From: Adhaeribacter pallidiroseus
Lineage (GTDB): Bacteria > Bacteroidota > Bacteroidia > Cytophagales > Hymenobacteraceae
DNA length: 64,000 nucleotides
Direction: 5' to 3'
NCBI RefSeq assembly: GCF_003340495.1
Contig: NZ_QASA01000001.1
Span: 4,774,001-4,838,000, forward strand
The notes under the pieces are model-generated. The model did no database searches. It saw nothing but the letters and a program-made list of their open reading frames with translations, and had not been told where the DNA came from. Every line of letters starts with the position of its first letter. Position 1 is the first letter of the stretch. Below are positions 45,739-53,045 of the stretch, one piece after another. The position numbers and the translations under genes are program-made.

Positions 45739-46193
45739 TTAGTTTTTGAAATCTGTTTCCAATATCCGGCGCAAGTAATTGATCTGCCCTAAATGATACG
45801 AAAGATGCGCCGCTAAATGAATCAGGAAAAATCCGGTGGTCATAGGATAGCCCAAAGTTTCTTCGGGTAAGTGTTGGCTAATTGCGCGTTATCTAATTTT
45901 TGCAGTGCTGCTGCTACTACTTGCCGGGTTTCTTCTATTTGCTGGATTAATTTTTCTTGCGGTACGTTTTTTAAACTAAACTCCGCCTCCCGATCGCGTA
46001 CATACGCATTATTACCCAGGTTTTTGCCAATGTACGTTTTCAGGTTGCCGACCAGGTGCAAGCCCAGGTTTCCGGCGGTATTTGTTACCTGACCGGTAAT
46101 TCGCCACAAATTTGCTGCGGGCGTAAAAGCCTGGATTTCGTTTTTAAGCCGAATAAGGTCTCGGTCGTAGATAACAATAAAGTCAGCCAGCAT
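45739..46193 (-). pseudogene. DinB-family protein, one -1 frameshift
   Basis: Restoring one base in the run at 45865-45867 (plus-strand GGG) continues the frame as YPEETLGYPMTTGFFLIHLA, then AHLSYHLGQINYLRRILETD and a stop at 45739. The product of about 151 residues has the DinB four-helix pattern with three metal-ligand His: one in GLHLVGNLKTYIG near residue 46, and two in HLAAHLSYHLGQ. Many DinB-like proteins are metal-dependent thiol transferases; the substrate here is unknown. As it stands the protein is cut to 117 residues and loses two ligands. Confidence 0.75.
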
Positions 46194-46558
46194 AGGTAGC
46201 CCTTGAAAGATAAATGGTTTAGTAATTCGAAAGCCTATTCTCTACTTAGTTGTTGTTTTGTTTAAAATGTAATCATCCCGACAAACCAAAGCAACTGTTG
46301 AATTGTACCACTTTCGTTGAAGCAGCCATTTACAACAGCAACCTAAACCGGAATTTCTGTTTGGCTTTACCGGAAACGGACTAGATATAACCACTAAATT
46401 CTAAGAATTTTGATTTATCTCCAAGCTAAGTAGTTGGTCGTTTTTAGTTGTTCGTTGTTCGATCGTTAATAATTTTATCATCAAGTACTTAAACTTTGGT
46501 TTTTATCAATTTAATTTTGTCCTGTTACTTATCTTCTTACATTAGAAAAGTAAATTTT
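46194..46558. other. Gap before isomerase terminator, simple repeat only
   Basis: No gene is seen. TTAGTTGTTCGTTGTTCG at about 46445-46462 matches the simple repeat near 15962 and, inverted, near 11224. Otherwise it is AT-rich sequence. Confidence 0.4.
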
Positions 46559-46588
46559 AAAAAAGCAGGCCATTGAGCCTGCTTTTTT
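46559..46588 (-). terminator. Terminator for the TIM-barrel isomerase gene
   Basis: AAAAAAGCAGGC and GCCTGCTTTTTT pair around a 6-base loop, 18 bases after the isomerase stop on the minus strand. It is symmetrical and would work both ways. Confidence 0.88.
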
Positions 46589-46605
46589 AAAATTTACTTT
46601 TCTAG

Positions 46606-47496
46606 TTACGCAACATCGCAAATGCGTACCCCTTGATCCAGAGAGGCCAGAACATCGGTGCGTTTCGGGATAAACTCCTGCGCCACAAAACCTTTGAAAC
46701 CGGTTTCTACAATGGCTTTCATAATGGCTGGGTAATTTAACTCCTGCGTTTCGTCGATTTCGTTCCGACCGGGCACCCCGCCGGTGTGGTAATGCGAAAT
46801 GTAGGGATGGAATTTTTTAATAGTAGCAATAACGTCGCCTTCCATGATTTGCATGTGGTAAATGTCGTAGAGCAATTTAAACCGCTCGGAACCTACTTGC
46901 TGGCATAAGGCGGCGCCCCAAGCCGTATGATCGCACATGTAATCTTTGTGGTTTACTTTGCTGTTAAGCAGCTCCATTACCATGGTAACTTTGTACTTCT
47001 CGGCAGTGGGCATTAAACGTTTTAAGCCTACGGCACAATTTTTCAGACCTTCCTCATCCGACATGCCGCGGCGATTGCCCGAAAAACATATAATCTGGTT
47101 ATAACCGGCGGCCGCTACTAGCGGAATCACTTCTTCGTAGCTTTTTACCAGTTCGTCGTGCAGTTTAGGATCGTTAAAGCCTTGCTCAATGCCTTTACCT
47201 GCACCGTTAGGCATGGCACAAGTTAAACCGTATTTTTTAAGCGTAGGCCACTCTTTAGGGCCTAGCAATTCAATGGATTTAAGACCAATTTTTTTGGCCT
47301 CCTGGCAGAATTGGTCGAGTGGTACTTTATCGTAGCACCACTTACAAACCGAGTGGTTAATTTTTCCTTTTAATTCCGTTCCCATAGCTTGTTCAGCGGC
47401 AGCTACCCGGGCAGATAGCGTAGAGCCTACCGTAACGAGAGCGGCACTACCAGCGATTTTTTTTAACGCGGCGCGCCGAGAAGATGCTTGTTTCAT
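46606..47496 (-). CDS. Exported TIM-barrel hydroxypyruvate-isomerase-like protein
   Basis: A 296-residue sugar-phosphate isomerase/epimerase family protein. The N-terminus MKQASSRRAALKKIAGSAAL is a twin-arginine-type signal ending near RVAAAEQ. The barrel has KINHSVCKWCYDKVPLDQFC, IGLKSIELLGPKEW, YNQIICFSGNRRGMSDEEG, VTMVMELLNSKVNH, KLLYDIYHMQIMEGD, HYHTGGVPGRNEID and FVAQEFIPKRT; the Glu, Asp, His and Glu fit the metal site of hydroxypyruvate isomerases. Exported members are common in Bacteroidota and their substrates are mostly unknown. It has its own terminator. Confidence 0.85.
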   Translation of the reverse strand: MKQASSRRAALKKIAGSAALVTVGSTLSARVAAAEQAMGTELKGKINHSVCKWCYDKVPLDQFCQEAKKIGLKSIELLGPKEWPTLKKYGLTCAMPNGAGKGIEQGFNDPKLHDELVKSYEEVIPLVAAAGYNQIICFSGNRRGMSDEEGLKNCAVGLKRLMPTAEKYKVTMVMELLNSKVNHKDYMCDHTAWGAALCQQVGSERFKLLYDIYHMQIMEGDVIATIKKFHPYISHYHTGGVPGRNEIDETQELNYPAIMKAIVETGFKGFVAQEFIPKRTDVLASLDQGVRICDVA

Positions 47497-47683
47497 AATG
47501 ATACGTTAAAATTTAGGGGTAAAAACCTGTACTGGCTGGAATGTCTGACAAATCCGCCGATACGCAATGTAGCAAATACTTTGCTTAAACCGCTACACTT
47601 CGGCCAATATTTCGGCCCGCCGAAACAACTGCTTCTGGAAAACAGGCACCGGAACAACTCTCTTAATCAGATGTAAAATAAAA

Positions 47684-47711
47684 ATCCAGACAGCATTATA
47701 GCTGTCTGGAT
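47684..47711 (-). terminator. Terminator for the MFS transporter gene
   Basis: ATCCAGACAGC and its exact complement GCTGTCTGGAT enclose a 6-base loop, followed on the minus strand by TTTTATTTT. Confidence 0.85.
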
Positions 47712-47782
47712 GCAAGAGAGTTACTTCTATAAATGCCAAATAACGGCAGTTTTTAAATTTTATACTTGGCGGGAGTAAAAGC

Positions 47783-48949
47783 TTAATTTTCCAGCTTAGC
47801 CCGGGTAGCGAACACCGAAACGCACAGGCCCATAATCGCAATAATAAAGAAAGACACGCGTAAGCTGGTAGCACCGGCCACTAACCCGATTAACGGCGGT
47901 CCCAGCAGAAAACCTAAAAAGCCAATAGTGGAAACCGCTGCTAGAGCAACGCCCGGCGATAATACTTTAGATTTACCAGCCGCACTGTACACCAACGGAA
48001 TTACCGACGATACGCCGGCCCCTACGAGTAAAAAGCCCGCAATGGCGGTTCCCAAACCAGGCAAAAGTACCGCGATTAGTAAACCAGCCGCAATTAAAAC
48101 GCCGCTGAGCTGCAAGGTTTGCTTTAAACCAAATTTACTCGTAAACCAATCCGCTACAAACCGGCCCGAGGCCATGGTGGCCATAAACGCGGTATAACCC
48201 GCGCCTACCCAGGCCTGATCGGCTTGCACCACTTTCTGGAAATAAACCCCGCTCCAATCAAACATGGCGCCTTCGCAAATCATGGTACAGAAAGCAATAA
48301 TACCCAGCATGAGCAACGACTTATCGGGTTTCGCGAAAATAGGTTGGTCGGCTTGCCGGTTCGGATCTTCGGAAAGGGTAAAACGTGTACTTATCAGGGC
48401 GGCTAGCACTACAAAAACAGTAATAATTAAAAAATGCTGCACCGGCGCAATGCCTTCCCCAATCATCAGGGTACCCAGGGCTGCGCCGGTAAAGCCGGCT
48501 AAACTCCACATACCGTGGAACATACCCATAATCGGTTTTTTGTACAACGACTCTACCCCTACCGCCTGCGTATTTACGCCAATATTCATGAAATTGCCGC
48601 CGAAGCCAAACAATAACAAGTAGCTAATCAATTGAAAGGTATTCTGGGCCATTCCCAGCGTTATTAAGGTTAAGCTGTATAAAAAAACACCCAGCGTCAC
48701 TACTTTTTTACTGCCAAATTTGGCTACCAGCCAGCCCGTAATGGGCAGCGAAATCATGGAACCTACAGGAATAGCTAATAATACCGCGCCGAGTTGCGCT
48801 TCGGATAGATGTAGTGTTTTTTGAATAGTAGGAATACGCGATGCCCAACTGGCAAAACATAAACCCTGCAAAAAGAATAAGGTACTAACGGCCCACCGGT
48901 GCACCTTTTTAGAAACAGGTAAACTGGAGGATAAACTAAGGGAAATCAT
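47783..48949 (-). CDS. MFS transporter, YbjJ-like
   Basis: A 388-residue membrane protein with about 12 helices. It starts with a short soluble leader, then RWAVSTLFFLQGLCFASWASRIP, LHLSEAQLGAVLLAIPVGSMISLPITGWL, GVNTQAVGVESLYKKPIMGMFHGMWSLAGFTGAALG, and WVGAGYTAFMATMASGRFVADW. The ASRIPTIQ start and the FHGMWSLAG motif fit the YbjJ branch of uncharacterised MFS exporters and sugar-type carriers. The substrate cannot be told. It stands alone with its own terminator. Confidence 0.83.
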   Translation of the reverse strand: MISLSLSSSLPVSKKVHRWAVSTLFFLQGLCFASWASRIPTIQKTLHLSEAQLGAVLLAIPVGSMISLPITGWLVAKFGSKKVVTLGVFLYSLTLITLGMAQNTFQLISYLLLFGFGGNFMNIGVNTQAVGVESLYKKPIMGMFHGMWSLAGFTGAALGTLMIGEGIAPVQHFLIITVFVVLAALISTRFTLSEDPNRQADQPIFAKPDKSLLMLGIIAFCTMICEGAMFDWSGVYFQKVVQADQAWVGAGYTAFMATMASGRFVADWFTSKFGLKQTLQLSGVLIAAGLLIAVLLPGLGTAIAGFLLVGAGVSSVIPLVYSAAGKSKVLSPGVALAAVSTIGFLGFLLGPPLIGLVAGATSLRVSFFIIAIMGLCVSVFATRAKLEN

Positions 48950-49261
48950 AACAAAATATTTTAATGAAAAAGATTACTATTTACATGTACCACGAGGAGG
49001 TGTACAATTTTTATTCCAAAACAGAAGTTTGGTTGAAGATATTTTTATATAACGCAAATATAATTGAATATTTTTAAATTTAAAGGCATTAACGATGATA
49101 AATTTTTATTGTTTCATTGGTTTCATTAAATTATCCTTAATCCAAAAGTAGCTCCAAGCCTTTTTACCTTTGATTGAGCTTAATTACCGAGTGAATTACC
49201 GAAAGATGTATGCTGTTGTAGCGACCAGCGGTAGAAAAAGCAGTTGCATTTACCGCGGGCT
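48950..49261. other. 312-base AT-rich gap, nothing recognised
   Basis: It lies upstream of the MFS gene and downstream of the methyltransferase gene (both minus strand), so it should contain the MFS promoter. TTTAAATTTAAA near 49073 is the recurring AT motif. No gene, hairpin or shared repeat is visible. Confidence 0.4.
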
Positions 49262-49948
49262 TTATGCTAAAATTAACCGCGCCAAATACTGGTCTTGCTC
49301 ATCCTGGTATTGAATAATGGTGAGCCAACCTTCCTCGCCGGCTATTTCGGCTAAGGTATCCTGGTCGATGTACAGCCAACGGAACCACGGGCCTTTTTTG
49401 CCTTGATATTCATACTGGTAAGCTATCTCGCCGTAGTATTGCTCCCGGTCCGGCAAATTGCCTTCGTACAGGTAAGTAATGTCGGATGAATCGAACATGA
49501 GCTGGCCATTGGGGTTGAGCAGTTTTTTGGCATGTTGTAAAAATTGCCGCAAACCCGCCACATCACCCACCAAGCCAATACCGTTCATGAGCAAAAGTAA
49601 AGTGTCGTAGGTATCCTGAGAATAAGTAAATATATCCTGGTTAATGCTCTTTTTAACGCCGCGCTGCTGCATAATTTCCGCGGCCAGCGGCGAAATTTCT
49701 AAAGCCGTTACGTCTAAATCCAGTTCCTGCAAAGCCAGGGCGTGGCTGCCTACCCCGGCGCCAATATCCAGTACTTTGCCGTAACAGCAATTTAAAGCCT
49801 CTAACTCTACCTCCGACATTTCTTCTTCGTCCCGGAAAAATATATCCAAAGGCATTTCTTCCGGCTCGCCATAACTGGTGTGCAGCAGCAGTTTTTGGGT
49901 AAAATTATCCCGGTAAAAATCCCGTAGCGCTTCGCCAAATACATCCAT
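49262..49948 (-). CDS. Class I SAM-dependent methyltransferase
   Basis: A 228-residue methyltransferase. The SAM-binding motif I is GKVLDIGAGVGSHALALQE (about residues 55-73), followed by VTALEISPLAAEIMQQRG and motif IV-like DTLLLLMNGIGLVGD. The C-terminal part is beta-rich (YQYEYQGKKGPWFRWLYID). The acceptor is unknown. No signal peptide. It stands alone. Confidence 0.83.
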   Translation of the reverse strand: MDVFGEALRDFYRDNFTQKLLLHTSYGEPEEMPLDIFFRDEEEMSEVELEALNCCYGKVLDIGAGVGSHALALQELDLDVTALEISPLAAEIMQQRGVKKSINQDIFTYSQDTYDTLLLLMNGIGLVGDVAGLRQFLQHAKKLLNPNGQLMFDSSDITYLYEGNLPDREQYYGEIAYQYEYQGKKGPWFRWLYIDQDTLAEIAGEEGWLTIIQYQDEQDQYLARLILA

Positions 49949-50175
49949 TATCGTCGGATTTTAAAATTTGCGGGGCAAAAGTAGCTTTTCTTCCGCAGGT
50001 CACCAAGCCTCATCTCGAATCATCTGTTTTTACGCTCGCCCATGGGCATTCTTCCCCCATAATTAAGCAGGTTTTTTAAAAAATTACCGGCAAAAACCAG
50101 TACCTTTAAGAAGTAGCCACTTTATTAACATATTAATGAGTAGCTACTAACGAAGCAGGTTTAAAATTTAAAAAT

Positions 50176-50643
50176 ATGGATTTAATAACCGTTTTAATTT
50201 TAGTTTTTATTGGCCTGGTGCTCTTATTGGTCGAGCTGATTTTTTTACCGGGTACTACTTTCGTGGGTATTTTGGGTTTTCTGGTACTGGCCGGTGGCGT
50301 GTGGCTGGGCTACGAAAAGATGGGCGCGGCTAACGGCCATATTATTTTGAGTGTAGCGTTGGTGTTGAGCGTGGCGATTGTGGTATTTAGTTTCAAAGCC
50401 GATGTATGGTCGAAGTTTGCTTTAAAAGAGGTAAACCACAGCCGGGTAAACGAAAACGTAAGACCGCAATTGCAGGAAGGCGAAACGGGCAGTGCCTTAT
50501 CGGCCCTTCGGCCTTCGGGCACCGCTATGTTCCACGACCAACATTACGAAGTGCACACCAACGGCGAATTCCTGAATGCCGGTACGCCCGTTGTTATTAC
50601 CCGTATCAATCATCATAAAGTAATTGTAAAGCCGGTAAGTTAG
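50176..50643 (+). CDS. NfeD-like membrane protein
   Basis: A 155-residue protein with three membrane helices (about residues 3-25, 30-48 and 55-75) and a C-terminal OB-fold domain (GSALSALRPSGTAMFHDQHY, then ITRINHHKVIVKPVS). This is the short NfeD form that partners SPFH/flotillin proteins in membrane microdomains. The floA gene follows 125 bases later on the same strand, which matches the known nfeD-floA pairing. A TACCTTTA stretch near 50100 could be a Bacteroidota -7 promoter element. Confidence 0.85.
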   Translation: MDLITVLILVFIGLVLLLVELIFLPGTTFVGILGFLVLAGGVWLGYEKMGAANGHIILSVALVLSVAIVVFSFKADVWSKFALKEVNHSRVNENVRPQLQEGETGSALSALRPSGTAMFHDQHYEVHTNGEFLNAGTPVVITRINHHKVIVKPVS

Positions 50644-50768
50644 AATTAGTACAAAGGCTTCTGACACCAGATTTTTTAAATTTTATAATTAACTACCCGT
50701 CAGATTTTCTAACCTTTTATCTCTTCTTATTTACCAGCAACTAATAACTAACAACCAATAACCAAATC

Positions 50769-51773
50769 ATGGAGTTATCGCCTCTTTTTCTTCTCGTCGG
50801 TGGATTTATATTACTGCTGGTATTTCTGTATTTCGTACCCATTAACCTTTGGATAACCGCTTTATTTTCCGGCGTGAAGATAAATTTATTTGAATTAGTT
50901 TTTATGCGCATCCGGAAAGTACCGCCCAGTTTAATCGTTAATTCTTTGATTACGGCTACCAAAGCGGGTTTGCAAATAACCGGCAGCGAACTCGAAACCC
51001 ACTATTTAGCTGGTGGCAACGTACCCACGGTTATTAAAGCTTTAATTTCGGCGGATAAAGCCAATATTCCGCTTACGTTTAAGCAAGCCACCGCCATTGA
51101 TTTAGCTGGCCGCGATGTATTTGAAGCCGTTACTACTTCGGTAAACCCCAAGGTCATTAATACGCCTAACGTAGCCGCCGTGGCCCAGGACGGTATTCAG
51201 CTAATTGCCAAAGCCCGGGTTACCGTGAGAGCCAATATTGCGCAGTTAGTAGGGGGTGCCGGCGAAGAAACCATTCTGGCCCGGGTAGGCGAAGGCATTG
51301 TAACCTCTATTGGTTCGTCCTTATCGCACAAAGAAGTACTCGAAAATCCGGATAAAATTTCAAAATTAGTTTTACAAAAAGGCTTGGATGCCGGTACCGC
51401 TTACGAAATTTTATCCATTGATATTGCCGACGTAGACATTGGCGAAAACATTGGCGCCAAACTGCAAATTGACCAGGCCAACGCCGATTTAAAAGTAGCC
51501 GAAGCCCGCGCCGAAGAACGCCGCGCCATGGCCGTGGCGGTAGAACAGGAAATGCGCGCCCGCACCCAGGAAGCCAAAGCCTTGGTAGTGCAAGCCGAAG
51601 CCGAAATTCCCAAAGCCATGGCCGAAGCTTTCCGGTCGGGAAACTTAGGAATTATGGATTACTACAAAATGCGTAACATTCAGGCTGATACGGATATGCG
51701 CGACTCGATTGCGAATCCGAACACCGGTAATACCAGCAGCCGCGCGGGCCGCGACGAAACGAAACTTTCTTAA
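50769..51773 (+). CDS. floA: Flotillin-like protein FloA
   Basis: A 334-residue SPFH-family scaffold. One N-terminal membrane helix (residues 5-30) is followed by the SPFH domain: [40 protein letters not shown] and [20 protein letters not shown]. Then comes a long Ala/Glu-rich helical stretch ([40 protein letters not shown]). This matches the UPF0365/FloA family, which organises membrane protein complexes. It has its NfeD partner directly upstream. Confidence 0.92.
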   Translation: MELSPLFLLVGGFILLLVFLYFVPINLWITALFSGVKINLFELVFMRIRKVPPSLIVNSLITATKAGLQITGSELETHYLAGGNVPTVIKALISADKANIPLTFKQATAIDLAGRDVFEAVTTSVNPKVINTPNVAAVAQDGIQLIAKARVTVRANIAQLVGGAGEETILARVGEGIVTSIGSSLSHKEVLENPDKISKLVLQKGLDAGTAYEILSIDIADVDIGENIGAKLQIDQANADLKVAEARAEERRAMAVAVEQEMRARTQEAKALVVQAEAEIPKAMAEAFRSGNLGIMDYYKMRNIQADTDMRDSIANPNTGNTSSRAGRDETKLS

Positions 51774-51788
51774 AAAAACCAGCCCAAT

Positions 51789-51816
51789 GTAGGCACGCGC
51801 CGCGCCGCGTGCCTAC
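51789..51816. repeat. REP palindrome between floA and araC
   Basis: A 28-base element with 11-bp arms GTAGGCACGCG and CGCGTGCCTAC around CCGCGC. It ends 9 bases before the AraC start codon, so its hairpin overlaps the likely ribosome site region. Same family as the REPs around 56 kb. Confidence 0.8.
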
Positions 51817-51825
51817 CAGATAACC

Positions 51826-52971
51826 ATGAACATTGCTCCTTTAGACCTGATCTTATTACTCGGCAGCTTGCAAGGCATCATCTTGTTCTTTCTGTTGTGG
51901 TATAACCCGAAAGGCCCGCGTTTGCCCAACAAATTATTGGCTTCCCTGATGGGCTTAATGGGATTGATGAGTTTTGCGGTGGGTGTTCCGGTAGCCAATA
52001 TCTGGATCAGCCACATGCTGGATTTGCTGCCGTTTATTGTAGCCATGCCGTTGGGGCCACTCCTCTATTTCTACGCAAAAGCTTTGCTGCAACCCGATTT
52101 TCAGATGGGGCGCCGGGAGAAGTACCACTTTTACCCCGTGGTTATTGATTTTGGCGCGAAGCTAATCGGCTGGACTTTTATATTCGGCGTTTTGCTGGGT
52201 GCGTTTGATCCGCAAAATAGTTTGCCCTGGGCCAACGCCATGGATGCCTACAATACCTATTCCGATATTCCGCGTTGGATTTCGTTGACTACTTACCTGT
52301 GGTTTACGCACCGCTTGCTGTCGCGCCAAACCAAAACCGACGAGAACCTGCCCGAAGAACAGCAACACCACATTGGCTGGCTGAAACCTTTGGTGCGCGT
52401 TTTCTTTGTTTTTCAGTTGATCTGGTTGGTGCATTTAATTCCGTACATTATTCCGGCTACCCGCAACGGCTTACTCGACACTTTTGGCTGGTACCCGATT
52501 TACATTCCGATAACTATTTTAATTTATTGGATTGGTTTACGAGGCTATTTTCATACCCAGAAAAATTTTACAGCCAACAACCGCAAAGTTCCGGCTACTC
52601 TTTTACCCGCCGAAACGGCTAACGAAACCATTCACTTATTACAAAAAGCCATGGCCACCGACCAGTTGTACCTGGACCCCGAGCTAACCGTAGAAAAATT
52701 AGGGCGTCACGTGGGTATTCCGGCTAAAATTATTTCGGCGGTTTTAAACCAGCACCTGCAAAAAAGCTTTAACACCTTCGTGAACGGGTACCGGGTGGCC
52801 GAAATAAAAAAGCGTTTACTCGACCCGGTAAATCAATCCTCAACTTTGGTGGGCATTGCCTTTGATTGCGGCTTTAACTCCCAGGCAACTTTCCAACGCG
52901 CCTTCCGGAGCGAAACCAACCAATCGCCCAAAGAATTTATCGCGGGGCAGCTCCAAAATTTAAAAAATTAG
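51826..52971 (+). CDS. AraC-family regulator with multi-helix membrane sensor
   Basis: A 381-residue protein. The N-terminal 240 residues hold about seven hydrophobic helices (starting LDLILLLGSLQGIILFFLLW), a membrane sensor domain seen in many Bacteroidota regulators. The C-terminal 100 residues are an AraC HTH domain: LTVEKLGRHVGIPAKIISAVLNQHL, then FNTFVNGYRVAEIKKRLL and the second helix-turn-helix IAFDCGFNSQATFQRAFRSETNQSPKEF. It would bind DNA while anchored in the membrane. Targets and signal unknown; the M1 peptidase gene directly downstream is a candidate. Confidence 0.87.
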   Translation: MNIAPLDLILLLGSLQGIILFFLLWYNPKGPRLPNKLLASLMGLMGLMSFAVGVPVANIWISHMLDLLPFIVAMPLGPLLYFYAKALLQPDFQMGRREKYHFYPVVIDFGAKLIGWTFIFGVLLGAFDPQNSLPWANAMDAYNTYSDIPRWISLTTYLWFTHRLLSRQTKTDENLPEEQQHHIGWLKPLVRVFFVFQLIWLVHLIPYIIPATRNGLLDTFGWYPIYIPITILIYWIGLRGYFHTQKNFTANNRKVPATLLPAETANETIHLLQKAMATDQLYLDPELTVEKLGRHVGIPAKIISAVLNQHLQKSFNTFVNGYRVAEIKKRLLDPVNQSSTLVGIAFDCGFNSQATFQRAFRSETNQSPKEFIAGQLQNLKN

Positions 52972-53045
52972 CGCTCAAATCCGGATTTGAGTCGCTTTGC
53001 AGGGCCTAATTCGCGTGTATTGCTACCATAAGCAGTCCACGCATC

